A stretch of 64,000 nt of DNA from Oscillatoria salina IIICB1. Lineage in GTDB: Bacteria; Cyanobacteriota; Cyanobacteriia; Cyanobacteriales; SIO1D9. Where the stretch lies: contig NZ_JAAHBQ010000005.1 of assembly GCF_020144665.1 (NCBI RefSeq), positions 1 through 64,000 on the forward strand, written 5' to 3'. Shown here one piece after another: positions 46,739-56,306 of this stretch; the first letter of the stretch is position 1, and each line of letters opens with the position of its first letter. The position numbers and the translations under genes are program-made. The notes beneath the pieces are model-generated. The model searched no databases and had not been told where the DNA came from. It was given only the letters and a program-made list of their open reading frames with translations.

Positions 46739-46851
46739 ATCAAAAAGTATATTATACTTCTTCCCGGCCCACGAAGGCGAGCTACTCTGGAGAAGTCTAT
46801 GTTCGTGTAGCTGCCCGTTTACGGGTTCGGCAGAAAATCAATCTAAACTAC

Positions 46852-49644
46852 TTACTTAATTCCTTGTCTCACCGGAATTTTAATCCAAAACTCCGTACCT
46901 TTACCTAGCTGAGAAACACATTCTAATGAACCACTATGTTTTTCCACTACAATTTGATAACTAATAGACAAACCTAAACCAGTTCCTTTCCCCACGGGTT
47001 TAGTGGTAAAAAATGGATTAAATAATCGCTCTTTAACTGCTTTTGTCATTCCCGGACCATTATCCGCAATTAAAATTACTACTTTTTGAGAATCAACTAA
47101 CTCAGTTTTAATCGTTATCTGACTGGGATTTGCATTTATCTCTTCCTGAGAACGTTGACTATTGTAATCGTCTAAAGCATCGATAGCATTAGTTAAAATA
47201 TTCAAAAAAACTTGATTTAACTGACCAGCATAACATTCAACAACTGGTAATTGACTATAATCTTTGATTACTTTTATTTCCGGGTGACTGGGCTTAGATT
47301 TGAGACGACTTTGAAGAATCAATAAACTATTATCAAGTCCTTCGTGAATATTAACTTCTTTCATTTCAGCTTCGTCAAGGCGAGAAAAATTACGCAATGA
47401 TAGTACAATTTTGCGAATACGATTGGTTCCAACTTTAATCGAGTCAATAATTTTGAGAAAATCTTCAACTAAAAATTCTAAGTCAATTTCTTCTATTAAA
47501 TTGGCAATCTCTGGATGTGGATTAGGATAATATTTTTGATAAAGTTTGACAAGTTTTAGTAAATCATTGGTGTAGTTTTCTGTATGAGTAAGATTGCCAT
47601 AAATAAAGTTAACTGGATTATTTATTTCGTGAGCTACACCCGCAACCAGTTGACCTAAACTAGACATTTTTTCTGCTTGGATTAACTGGTTTTGTGCTTG
47701 ACGAAAGTTTTGCAAAGCGTTTTCTGCTTGCTCTTTTGCTTGTAATAATTCCTCTTCTGCTTGTTTGCGATCGCTGATATCTGTAGAAATTCCACAAATA
47801 GCATAAACATTTCCGCTTGTATCATAAAAAGGAAATTTACTAGAGATATAAGTCTGGAAAGTATCATTAACTTTAACAGTTTCTTCCCATTGCATAGGAA
47901 TCCCTGTTTTGATAACTATCCGATCGTTTTCTCGTAATTTATTAGCAACTTCTTCTGGATGAATATCATAGTCATTTTTGCCTTTTATTTTCTCGTTAAT
48001 TAGGTCAAATAAATGCTCAAATTGGCGATTTATGAGTAAATAACGTCCCTCGATATCTTTAATATAAATTACTTCCGGAGAGTTGTCGAGGATAGCTTGT
48101 AGTCGCTCTTCACTTTCTCTTAATGCTTTTTCTGCTTCTTGTTGTTCGGTAATATCAATTCCGGTGCTAATAATATATTCAATAGTTCCTTCTTCATTAA
48201 GAAGTACCGTATCTGACCAAGCAATTAAACGTTGTTTACCATCCTTAGTTAACCAATAACTTTCATATTTTTTCGGAAAACTACTAACTTGTAAATCCCC
48301 CGATAAAAATTTTTCCGCTTCCACTGTTTCGGAAGACAAAAATAATTGCCAAAAGCATTTACCTTGAACTTCTTGAAAATTATATTTGGTTGTTTTTTCG
48401 CAAGCTTTATTGAAGCGAATAATCCGTCCTTGAGAATCTAAAACTACTACTAAAGCCCCGGCTATTTCTAACGTTGCTGCTGCAAAATTACGTTCTATTT
48501 CTACTTTATGAAATAGTTCCTGTACCTGCGCTGTCATTTGATTAAAGGTTGTTGCTAGAACACTCAATTCATAGGGACTGGTAATGTTGACTTGAGTATC
48601 AAAATTTCCTTCACTAATTTGCGTAGCCGCAGATGTAAAAAATTTGAAAGGTGAAACAATCCGTTGGGAGAGAATAAATCCCGCCGCGATCGCTGCTATA
48701 ATTACAGCAATTAGGGCTTCTACCGTTCTCTTCACCATACTGTGAATAGGAGCATAAGCTTCGGTGAGAGGTAGTTCAACAACTAAATTCCAACCTAAAC
48801 TAGGAATTGGTGCTGTTGCTCCTAATACTTTGACATCTTTTAATCCTCTATAAACATGAGGTTTTTGATAAGATTTATTAGATTTAAGATATCCTAATAA
48901 AGGATTTTGGGAAAGGTTTTGCCTTTGAAAATTATTTTGCGTGCTTCCTTTTTCAGCAATTAAAAAATTTTTTTCATCAACCACATAAACGTGACCTGTT
49001 TTACCTACTTCTGTTTGCGAGACAACAAACCAGAGAAAGCTAAGATTAATTTTAGCAAATAATACGCCATCGACTCGATCTTCGAGATTGCGGATTGGCA
49101 CTGCTAGGGTTATCATTGGTATACCAGTTGTGGGATTAATTTCCACTGGACTGATATATTCTTCTTGCTGTTTGAAGGTACGCGTAAATAAAGAAGAATC
49201 AGCAAGATTTTTGTATTTTACCTGTTCGGAGGGGGAAACTGCGACTACTGGATTACCTTTGCTATCTAAAATGCTTACGAATTCATAAGCATCGTTGTGA
49301 CGAATTAATCCTTCTAGTAAACTTTGCTGAATTTGTGGAGAATAGTTAGTTATTCCTCTAACTCTAGCTAGATAACTTAGTCTACCATGCAAGTCATCCA
49401 AATAATTGTTAATCTGGCTAGCAGTAATTTGGGAAAGCTCTTTTTGCAACTTTCGTGACTGTTGAAAATGATAGTTAAAGCTGAGATAAAGAAGTATTCC
49501 TCCGGTTGACAAAACACTTAAAATGCCCATAATAATAAGACTAAAACCTAGCTGATTGGCAATAGAAAAGAACCTATTCCAAAAGGTTATTTTCCTATTT
49601 CTAGAGTCAGCTAAAAGACGACTAGAGTCTCGATTTTTCATCAA
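46852..49644 (-). CDS. Membrane sensor histidine kinase with extracytoplasmic and PAS sensor domains
   Basis: This 930-residue sensor kinase has a transmembrane helix near residues 34-56. A dCache-like extracytoplasmic domain follows, with a conserved VYVVDEKNFLIAEKG strand near 222. A second helix sits near 305-325, then a HAMP domain (SPFKFFTSAATQISEGNFDT), and two PAS/PAC domains near 390-510 and 515-640. A coiled coil precedes HisKA with the phospho-acceptor in GVAHEINNPVNFIYG near 670. HATPase_c motifs (DNGPGMTKAVKERLFNPFF and GKGTGLGLS) are intact. There is no receiver domain, and no response regulator gene is adjacent. The signal is unknown. Confidence 0.92.
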   Translation of the reverse strand: MMKNRDSSRLLADSRNRKITFWNRFFSIANQLGFSLIIMGILSVLSTGGILLYLSFNYHFQQSRKLQKELSQITASQINNYLDDLHGRLSYLARVRGITNYSPQIQQSLLEGLIRHNDAYEFVSILDSKGNPVVAVSPSEQVKYKNLADSSLFTRTFKQQEEYISPVEINPTTGIPMITLAVPIRNLEDRVDGVLFAKINLSFLWFVVSQTEVGKTGHVYVVDEKNFLIAEKGSTQNNFQRQNLSQNPLLGYLKSNKSYQKPHVYRGLKDVKVLGATAPIPSLGWNLVVELPLTEAYAPIHSMVKRTVEALIAVIIAAIAAGFILSQRIVSPFKFFTSAATQISEGNFDTQVNITSPYELSVLATTFNQMTAQVQELFHKVEIERNFAAATLEIAGALVVVLDSQGRIIRFNKACEKTTKYNFQEVQGKCFWQLFLSSETVEAEKFLSGDLQVSSFPKKYESYWLTKDGKQRLIAWSDTVLLNEEGTIEYIISTGIDITEQQEAEKALRESEERLQAILDNSPEVIYIKDIEGRYLLINRQFEHLFDLINEKIKGKNDYDIHPEEVANKLRENDRIVIKTGIPMQWEETVKVNDTFQTYISSKFPFYDTSGNVYAICGISTDISDRKQAEEELLQAKEQAENALQNFRQAQNQLIQAEKMSSLGQLVAGVAHEINNPVNFIYGNLTHTENYTNDLLKLVKLYQKYYPNPHPEIANLIEEIDLEFLVEDFLKIIDSIKVGTNRIRKIVLSLRNFSRLDEAEMKEVNIHEGLDNSLLILQSRLKSKPSHPEIKVIKDYSQLPVVECYAGQLNQVFLNILTNAIDALDDYNSQRSQEEINANPSQITIKTELVDSQKVVILIADNGPGMTKAVKERLFNPFFTTKPVGKGTGLGLSISYQIVVEKHSGSLECVSQLGKGTEFWIKIPVRQGIK

Positions 49645-49936
49645 CTTTCACTAAATTAATACTTACTATTTTGATTTATTTGCTTCCCGAATTTCGTTTT
49701 TTTATAATATTTTTACTAGCTCAAATATTAGAGAATTGTTTTTTTTAGCTTAGGGAAGCTAAGTTTATTTTTAGGTTACAGAACAAGTATGAAAAACTCG
49801 TGAAAGAGCATTTTGGGTATTCGAGTGATTTGAGCGATCGCCAATCTCCTCCTGTAAATTAGGGATACTACCATCAGTATGCTTCACTTTAAGATATACA
49901 AGCAAGGTGAAAATCTATGTAAATTCTTGCAAGCAA

Positions 49937-50941
49937 TTATGGATAAATCTCAATTTCTCCAGTAATAACTCGGTTGCGAGCAGTGTTAAAAGCTGCTTCT
50001 TCTTCTGGGGTTAGCATTCCCCGAAAGGGAGCAAAATCATAAATCTTCTCTTTGAGACCAAATTTATACAGTTTCCCTTCCCAGCGCCCTTGCTGCATTA
50101 AAGTCGCGGCATTTAAAATTAACTGAGGTATATCTTGCAAAACACTGGTTAAAATGCGATCGGGTGCTAGTTCGTACTGATCTTTTGTCCAACCGATAAC
50201 ATATATTCCCTCTTTTTTGGTTACTGTTTTGATTGCAGCTACACCTGCTTCATCTGCATTGAAGGCGAAAATATCAACTCCCGCAGCTAGCAAATCAAGT
50301 GCAACTTTGGTTGCTTTTTCTTCATCAGTCCAAGTTCCTAAAAATTTAGTAAAAACTTCAATTGATTGGTTAGTTGCTTCTGCTCCGCGTTTAAATAATG
50401 TTGCTTCTTCTTGATAAACTGGATAATTTTCTCCTACTACATAAGCTACTTTATTACTTTTGGTTTTCATCGCTGCTAACAACCCAGTTAAATAGCCGAC
50501 TTCTCCAGAGCGAAAACCTACAGCGCCTAAGTTATGATTGTTTCCTGGATAGGTTGTTATCAAAGCAAATTTTGTCCGCGGAAATTCCTGAGCTACAATC
50601 TCAGCAGAATTAATGTAACCACCACTATGACCGATAATAAAGTCATATCCTTCTCGAGCATATTTTCGCATTACTTCTTCACTGTCAACATTAGATACAT
50701 ACTCTTGATAGGCAATTTGAGCCTGATAGTTTTTTTCAATCGCTCTCAATCCTTCGTAACCAGCTTGACTCCAACTTTCGTCTTCTTTCGAGCCGCTTAA
50801 AAGCATTGCTACTTGGAAGTTGCTGGGAGTTTCCACCTTTGAAGAAGTTTCGGTATCGGAGGGCGATCGCTGGCAACTTACAACCAATAATAATGTTAAA
50901 ATTGCCAGGAAAAAGCTAATTAAAAAATTTTGATGGCGCAT
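49937..50941 (-). CDS. BMP (PnrA-like) family substrate-binding lipoprotein
   Basis: This 334-residue lipoprotein has a signal peptide and lipobox (LVVSC, Cys at residue 23). The mature protein starts FQVAMLLSGSKEDESWSQAG, with the periplasmic-binding fold of the BMP/PnrA family. These are purine nucleoside receptors of ABC importers. The internal blocks YDFIIGHSGGYINSAEIV and AVGFRSGEVGYLTGLLAAM are conserved. No ABC permease or ATPase is adjacent, so it either works with components elsewhere or acts as a sensor ligand-binding subunit. The nearby sensor kinase is on the same strand and 292 bp downstream, but a link is speculative. Confidence 0.88.
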   Translation of the reverse strand: MRHQNFLISFFLAILTLLLVVSCQRSPSDTETSSKVETPSNFQVAMLLSGSKEDESWSQAGYEGLRAIEKNYQAQIAYQEYVSNVDSEEVMRKYAREGYDFIIGHSGGYINSAEIVAQEFPRTKFALITTYPGNNHNLGAVGFRSGEVGYLTGLLAAMKTKSNKVAYVVGENYPVYQEEATLFKRGAEATNQSIEVFTKFLGTWTDEEKATKVALDLLAAGVDIFAFNADEAGVAAIKTVTKKEGIYVIGWTKDQYELAPDRILTSVLQDIPQLILNAATLMQQGRWEGKLYKFGLKEKIYDFAPFRGMLTPEEEAAFNTARNRVITGEIEIYP

Positions 50942-51069
50942 ACGAGTTGGCTACTCTTCTCAGGTAAAATTAATTAAAATTTTAATTAGACGAAGCAAAA
51001 TATACTCAGAGTGATTTTACTCTAATATAGGAAACTGAAGTTAGGGAACAGCTATTTACAATTAGAAAT

Positions 51070-52260
51070 ATGTCTCAACTGCCAATTTATCTTGATTGTC
51101 ATGCCACAACACCCCTAGACGAACGGGTTTTGTTAGCAATGCTACCCTATTTTACAAAACACTTTGGCAACCCTTCCAGCATTACTCATGCTTATGGCTG
51201 GGAAGCGGAAGCGGCGGTGAAGCAAGCCAGAGAAATTTTGGCAGATGCGATTAATTGTACGCCAGAAGAAATTGTTTTTACGAGCGGTGCGACAGAGGCA
51301 AATAATTTAGCAATTAAAGGCGTTGCTGAAGCTTATTTCAACACGGGTCGGCATATTATTACTGTCCAAACTGAACATCGAGCAGTTTTAGATCCTTGTG
51401 CTTATTTAGAAACTCTAGGTTTTGAAGTAACATACTTGACAGTAGAAAAGGATGGTTTGCTCAACTTAAATTTGCTAGAGCAAGCAATTCGCCCGGATAC
51501 GATTTTAGTGTCAGTAATGGCAGCTAATAATGAAATTGGCGTGTTGCAACCAATCGCCGAAATTGGCGCAATTTGTCGGGAACATCAAGTATTGTTTCAT
51601 ACCGATGCCGCACAAGCGATCGCGAAAATTCCTTTGGATGTAGAGGATATGAAGATTGATTTAATGTCCTTGACAGCACATAAAGTTTATGGTCCAAAAG
51701 GTATTGGCGCTCTTTATGTTCGTCGTCGTCAGCCGAGAGTGCGTCTCGCTGCTCAAATTCAAGGTGGCGGACAAGAGCGAGGCAGGCGATCGGGTACGCT
51801 ATATGTACCGCAAATTGTCGGTTTGGCTAAGGCGGTAGAATTAGGCTTAGAGGAAATAGACTCGGAGTCAAAACGCCAAGTTCACTTACGCACCAAATTA
51901 TGGCAGCGAATTAGTCAACTAGAAGGAATTTACCTTAACGGTCATCCAACTAAACGTTTATCTGGTAATCTAAATATTAGCGTCGAGGGTGTAGATGGTT
52001 CGGCACTGTTGTTAGGTTTACAACCAGTAACAGCAGTTTCTTCGGGTTCAGCTTGTTCGTCAACATCAACTGCTCCGTCTCACGTTCTCACAGCACTCGG
52101 ACATCCAGAGTCTCTGGCTTATGCTTCAGTGAGATTCGGCATTGGGAGATTTAATACCGAAGCGGAGATAAATCGAGTAGCACAACAAGCGATCGCTACG
52201 ATCAAATCTCTCCGACAAGCTCAAAGCTTGACCTCGTCCAGTGTAACTAGCAAACTTTAA
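51070..52260 (+). CDS. Cysteine desulfurase, IscS/NifS type
   Basis: This 396-residue PLP enzyme takes sulfur from cysteine to form a persulfide for Fe-S clusters and tRNA thiolation. It starts with the family motif LPIYLDCHATTPLDERV. The PLP lysine is in SLTAHKVYGPKGIGALYVRR near residue 200, and the active-site Cys loop is SSGSACSSTSTAPSHVL near 325, the IscS-type (group I) loop. Length fits. It is not next to an iscU or nifU gene; an IscA-type gene is 11 kb away. It is followed by a long structured intergenic region before rne. Confidence 0.95.
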   Translation: MSQLPIYLDCHATTPLDERVLLAMLPYFTKHFGNPSSITHAYGWEAEAAVKQAREILADAINCTPEEIVFTSGATEANNLAIKGVAEAYFNTGRHIITVQTEHRAVLDPCAYLETLGFEVTYLTVEKDGLLNLNLLEQAIRPDTILVSVMAANNEIGVLQPIAEIGAICREHQVLFHTDAAQAIAKIPLDVEDMKIDLMSLTAHKVYGPKGIGALYVRRRQPRVRLAAQIQGGGQERGRRSGTLYVPQIVGLAKAVELGLEEIDSESKRQVHLRTKLWQRISQLEGIYLNGHPTKRLSGNLNISVEGVDGSALLLGLQPVTAVSSGSACSSTSTAPSHVLTALGHPESLAYASVRFGIGRFNTEAEINRVAQQAIATIKSLRQAQSLTSSSVTSKL

Positions 52261-52942
52261 TTGCACAAAGTTAGCGCGAGTCGGAAACAACTTGTCCGCA
52301 AGCCGAGAATAGCGCGCGACAAGGGATTTTAGCTAGGGTCTAGGCGGTTCATTACAGAAGGGTAGTATAATTATTGTCAGTGGTATGAGCTAATCTCCAC
52401 TCCTTCCACCCAAAAATCCACCTCGACCACCGAAGATCGGAGAGTTTACCAAAGAAAACTTGGGTCTAAAGTCGGTGTCCTTCTAGGGCGGCTTTGGTCT
52501 TACAATGAAGAAAGCTGATACACCACTCAAGGCTCACCCTATGGTCGGAACCTTCTGCGTAAGGGTCAGCACCCCAAGTATTTTTCCAGGTATGTTAGTA
52601 GGGTCGGGCAGACCCGAAAAATGCTCGCTGAGGGTAAAGAATCCGGGGATTGTAATTAGCAAGCTAATCATAATCTAGGTTCTCCCGTTGAAGCGAGAAT
52701 TCTCTCGCCTAAAGGCAGAGGAGTGTCAACTTGGCACAAATGTAGAGACTGCCTGCTGTAGTCTCTTTCAGACAGTGGATAGCTTTTATAGATTAACAGC
52801 ACTTGGGGATAAGTGCAGTAACAACCTGTGTTTTCATCGCTCCGGGTTTGGCGACTCGCTAAAACAGTTTTTTTCACAAGCAAAGTCAAAAGGCAAAATG
52901 CAACAGATGCCTAAATTTGCAATTAAGTTTTGAGGAAATTGA
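52261..52942 (+). other. 682-bp structured intergenic region upstream of rne
   Basis: This gap has no convincing gene. It shows several hairpins: GGGTC with GACCC near 52,596-52,610, ATTAGC with GCTAAT near 52,660, an IS605-like right end near 52,680-52,730, and AGAGACT with AGTCTCT near 52,742-52,765. GC content is higher than in most gaps. It may include a long 5' leader of rne, plausible because RNase E mRNA leaders are known autoregulatory targets. It could also hold a transposon relic. Transcription direction and ends are not determinable by eye. Confidence 0.5.
52678..52730 (+). mobile_element. IS200/IS605-like right-end relic
   Basis: GTTGAAGCGAGAAT precedes a hairpin (CTCTCGCC, TAAA loop, GGCAGAGG) followed by AGTGTCAAC. 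This is the right-end architecture of cyanobacterial IS200/IS605 elements, which in intact elements overlaps the omega-RNA of TnpB. No tnpA/tnpB gene is present. It is the second such end in the window and lies in the gap upstream of rne. Confidence 0.5.
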
Positions 52943-54835
52943 ATGCCGAAACAAATTATTATCGCAGAGCAACATCATATAGCTGCTGTTTTTTGGGAAG
53001 ATCAAATCCAAGAACTTGTCGTCGCTACTGGTAATCAACAAGTCAGCGATATTTATCTCGGTATTGTCGAAAATGTCATACCTGGGATAGATGCCGCTTT
53101 TGTGAACATTGGTGATGCAGAGCGAAATGGCTTTATTCACGTTACAGATTTAGGTCCTTTGCGCTTAAAACGTTCTGCTGATACGATTACAGAACTATTA
53201 ACACCGCAGCAAAAAGTATTAGTACAGGTAATGAAAGAGCCAACGGGCAACAAAGGTCCGAGGCTGACAGGTAATATTACTTTACCAGGACGTTATTTGG
53301 TACTAATGCCTTATAACAAAGGAGTAAACTTATCGCGCCGGATCAAAGATGAAGACGAACGCTCTCGATTGCGAGCATTAGCAATTTTAATCAAACCCGC
53401 CGGGATGGGGTTACTGGTGCGAACAGAAGCCGAGGGTAAAGCAGAAGAAGCGATCGTTGAAGATTTAGAATTTCTGCAAAAACAGTGGGAGTCAATCCAA
53501 GAGCAAGCTAATTACACCAGACCTCCAGCGTTGCTCAACCGAGACGATGACTTTATTCAGCGCGTGTTGCGAGATATCTATACAGCCGATGTAAATCGGA
53601 TCGTCGTAGACTCTCACACCGGATTAAAGCGAGTCAAGCAACAGTTATTCAACTGGAGTGGCGGTCGTCCACCAGAAGGCGTTTTAATCGACCACCATCG
53701 CGATCGCTTATCAATTTTAGAATACTTCCGCGTCAATGCCGCAATTCGAGAAGCTCTCAAACCAAGAGTAGATTTACCTTCTGGTGGCTATATCATTATC
53801 GAGCCAACAGAAGCATTAACCGTTATCGACGTTAACTCGGGTTCCTTTACCCGCTCCGCCACCTCACGAGAAACAGTTTTATGGACAAATTGCGAAGCCG
53901 CAACAGAAATTGCTCGTCAGCTTCGCCTGCGTAACATCGGCGGCGTGATTGTCGTTGATTTTATTGACATGGACTCACGTCGCGACCAACTCAAACTCCT
54001 CGAACACTTTAACAAAACATTAAAAGCGGACAAAGCTAGACCCCAGATAGCTCAACTATCCGAACTTGGTTTAGTCGAACTAACTCGTAAACGTCAAGGA
54101 AAAAACATTTACGAGTTATTTGGGAAAAACTGCCCCACCTGTGAAGGATTAGGGCATTTAGTTCACCTTCCAGGAGAGCCAATAATCGCACCAGTCGCCG
54201 AAAGTCCGATTCCAGCGAACACCAGCACAATGACTTTAAAGCCCTCAGAAAATCGCTCCCAGGAAATTGAGGCACTATTCGATCTGGATGTAGAAGAAGA
54301 TGAACCAGAAATCGATCTGCTCCATCATCCCAGCTATCAAGAGCAACTCGGAGGTACTAACACTCGTCGTCGTCGTCGCCGTCGCGTCAACGAAACGAAT
54401 GTAGAAATCGAACGACCTAATACTCGCAATCTTAGTAGCAACGGAAATGGCTCAGAATTAGATTTCTCGCCAGAACCAGAGCGAGAAAAATTTCCTCCCA
54501 GCCGGATTTCACGACGAGATGATTTAAGGTCAGAGAAAGAAAAGATTACTGTCGAAATGTCTCCTCTCGAACAAGACGTATATGCTTTAATGGGCGTTTC
54601 CCCACTGCTGCGCTTAGATCGAGAAATCAAAGATCCCAGGTCATATATCATCGACGTAAAAACCGCAGGAAAATCAACACCCTCAGAAGTAGAGGTAATG
54701 GAGGAAGAATCTGCTGAGACAGTAATTCCAGCCACAAATACCGATGTCTCAGAATCGGTTGCCACCTCTGAAGAGGATTCAGAACGCAGTCGTCCTGTAG
54801 TCCGTCGCCGTCGCCGTCGCTCTTCGGCAAAATAA
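52943..54835 (+). CDS. rne: Ribonuclease E/G
   Basis: This 630-residue protein carries the RNase E/G catalytic half: an S1 domain (about 35-120), the DNase I-like region with TVIDVNSGSFT near 300 and the metal-binding VVDFIDMDSR near 337. The zinc link CPTCEGLGHLV follows near 397. Catalytic Asp residues are intact. The C-terminal 230 residues are poorly conserved, acidic and arginine-rich. They end in VVRRRRRRSSAK, matching the short Arg-rich peptide that in Anabaena recruits PNPase. It initiates mRNA decay and rRNA/tRNA processing. It is followed 25 bp later by rnhB and preceded by a long structured leader. Confidence 0.96.
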   Translation: MPKQIIIAEQHHIAAVFWEDQIQELVVATGNQQVSDIYLGIVENVIPGIDAAFVNIGDAERNGFIHVTDLGPLRLKRSADTITELLTPQQKVLVQVMKEPTGNKGPRLTGNITLPGRYLVLMPYNKGVNLSRRIKDEDERSRLRALAILIKPAGMGLLVRTEAEGKAEEAIVEDLEFLQKQWESIQEQANYTRPPALLNRDDDFIQRVLRDIYTADVNRIVVDSHTGLKRVKQQLFNWSGGRPPEGVLIDHHRDRLSILEYFRVNAAIREALKPRVDLPSGGYIIIEPTEALTVIDVNSGSFTRSATSRETVLWTNCEAATEIARQLRLRNIGGVIVVDFIDMDSRRDQLKLLEHFNKTLKADKARPQIAQLSELGLVELTRKRQGKNIYELFGKNCPTCEGLGHLVHLPGEPIIAPVAESPIPANTSTMTLKPSENRSQEIEALFDLDVEEDEPEIDLLHHPSYQEQLGGTNTRRRRRRRVNETNVEIERPNTRNLSSNGNGSELDFSPEPEREKFPPSRISRRDDLRSEKEKITVEMSPLEQDVYALMGVSPLLRLDREIKDPRSYIIDVKTAGKSTPSEVEVMEEESAETVIPATNTDVSESVATSEEDSERSRPVVRRRRRRSSAK

Positions 54836-54860
54836 GCCAAAATATTTCCTCATTAATTCA

Positions 54861-55499
54861 ATGCTCGATCGGGTTTCAACTCTAGGATTAGATTGCTCTA
54901 AACCATCTAAATTATTCGGCACTCCAGGACTGATTGCTGGTGTTGATGAAGTGGGACGGGGTGCTTTATTTGGTCCAGTCGTAGCAGCAGCGATAACGAT
55001 TCCCTCAACAAGTTGGGAACAATTGGCGAAAATAGGGGTGAGAGATAGCAAACAGTTGTCAGCAAAACGGCGATCGGAACTTGCCCAAGAGATGCAGAGG
55101 CTATCTTTGAGTTGGAGTATTGCTTGGGCGAGTAGAAAAGAAATAGATCGATTAAATATTTTTCAGGCATCTTTGCTAGCGATGAAGCGGGCTGTAATTA
55201 AGCTCAAGCCGCAACCAGCAATCTGTTTGGTTGACGGTAAGCACCAACTTCCTTCTTTAGGTGTGCCGCAGAAAAATTTGGTTAAAGGAGACGAGCGATC
55301 GCCGATTATTGCGGCAGCTTCAATTATTGCTAAGGTCTGGCGAGACGAGTTGATTTTGCGTTTTGCCCAAAAGTATCCGGATTATGGATTGGCTACCAAT
55401 AAAGGCTATGGAACAAAACAGCATTGCTTGGCTTTACAGCAATATGGTCCGACATCTCAGCATCGGATGTCTTTTAGTCCTTGCCAGGTTTCGCGTTAA
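54861..55499 (+). CDS. rnhB: Ribonuclease HII
   Basis: RNase HII removes ribonucleotides from RNA-DNA hybrids and single misincorporated ribonucleotides. The 212-residue protein has the invariant AGVDEVGRGALFGPVVAAAI near residue 27, where the first two catalytic acidic residues sit. VRDSKQLSAKRR, ICLVDGKHQLPSL and ASIIAKVWRDELI follow, then DYGLATNKGYGT near 168. The DEDD residues are intact. The gene starts 25 bp after rne in the same direction, so the two are probably cotranscribed, as in other cyanobacteria. Homologues often start at this ATG. Confidence 0.95.
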   Translation: MLDRVSTLGLDCSKPSKLFGTPGLIAGVDEVGRGALFGPVVAAAITIPSTSWEQLAKIGVRDSKQLSAKRRSELAQEMQRLSLSWSIAWASRKEIDRLNIFQASLLAMKRAVIKLKPQPAICLVDGKHQLPSLGVPQKNLVKGDERSPIIAAASIIAKVWRDELILRFAQKYPDYGLATNKGYGTKQHCLALQQYGPTSQHRMSFSPCQVSR

Positions 55500-55546
55500 C
55501 TTTTTGTGGGGAACTGAAGACAGAAATTGGTTGTCAAGGAGGGCAC

Positions 55547-55644
55547 TATAGCAGTGAACAGTGAATAGTAAACAGTGAACAGGGATCGGAGCCTAGCAAG
55601 GTTTTCCGCAAATGAGGATGTCTTGAGCTATCTCGTTCTCTGCT
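55547..55644 (-). repeat. Dispersed repeat, reverse copy
   Basis: The reverse complement of this stretch matches the repeat at 45806-45907, with GCAGAGAACGA, GACATCCTCATTTGCGGAAA and CCTTGCTAG in the same order, then a tandem ACTGTTCACTGTTTACT tail. Like the other copy, it lies in an intergenic gap. Confidence 0.8.
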
Positions 55645-55709
55645 CTAGCATCGAATTGTCAGATTGGCTCTCACCACTAACTGCTGATTCAGTCTAGTGG
55701 TGGTATTAG

Positions 55710-56306
55710 TCAACCAGTAGGGTTTTTTGCGGTTGAAAGAGTCTTAGCTGGAGCGATTTTTGTCTCTTCTTGAATGTTGTTATTCGCCCAGAGGTGGTAG
55801 TCTTCGATAAGCTGAGAAACTAACCTTTGTTTAATTCTTAACAGCACGCTCTTGAGTAGTCCGTTACCTGTAGTTTCTAAAATCGGTCTGGGTGTTAGCC
55901 AAAGTGGAGGTGGTAACTCGACTTTTACTTCTAAGTCTGCTTTACCTTGAAGATAGGTCTTGCCATTGTGTTCTTGAGGAAACAATCGTCCTTGAACTTT
56001 CAAAAAAAAGCGATCGTTGATATATTCTACGCCGCGAATTTCGCAGTCTTCGGATTGTAAATATACTGTGCCGTCGGGGGCTGACCAAACTTTCAGCACT
56101 ACAGTTGGTTGAAAATGGTATATATCCAAAAAGTTTAAGGGGCGCATTTTTAAGCGAAAATAAGATTCGGAAAGCTGATCCATCAGTTTCTGATTAGCGA
56201 TCGCCCGCACTAACCGTTGTGGTTGGCGTAAATAGTGTCGAATTGGTACTGACTGTTCTTCGACCGCTATTTTTACGGACTCTGAGGCTGTAAAGCGAAT
56301 ATTCAT
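55710..56306 (-). CDS. DUF1997 family protein
   Basis: This 198-residue protein is a member of DUF1997, widespread in cyanobacteria and plastids, with unknown function. Recognised blocks are FTASESVKIAVEEQSVPI, HYLRQPQRLVRAI, SYFRLKMRPLNFLDIYHFQ, then VYLQSEDCEIRGVEYI and the C-terminal PPPLWLTPRPILE motif. No transmembrane helix is evident; the fold could be lipid-binding-like. I prefer ATG 56306 because homologues start at the MNIRFTASES block. A TTG 15 codons upstream is possible. It is convergent with rnhB across a repeat-rich gap. Confidence 0.83.
   Translation of the reverse strand: MNIRFTASESVKIAVEEQSVPIRHYLRQPQRLVRAIANQKLMDQLSESYFRLKMRPLNFLDIYHFQPTVVLKVWSAPDGTVYLQSEDCEIRGVEYINDRFFLKVQGRLFPQEHNGKTYLQGKADLEVKVELPPPLWLTPRPILETTGNGLLKSVLLRIKQRLVSQLIEDYHLWANNNIQEETKIAPAKTLSTAKNPTG

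Noticed and set aside
52688-52933. An open plus-strand frame of about 80 codons just before rne
   Set aside because: It begins inside the IS605-like hairpin and has no domain similarity; stop and start are incidental to the leader region.
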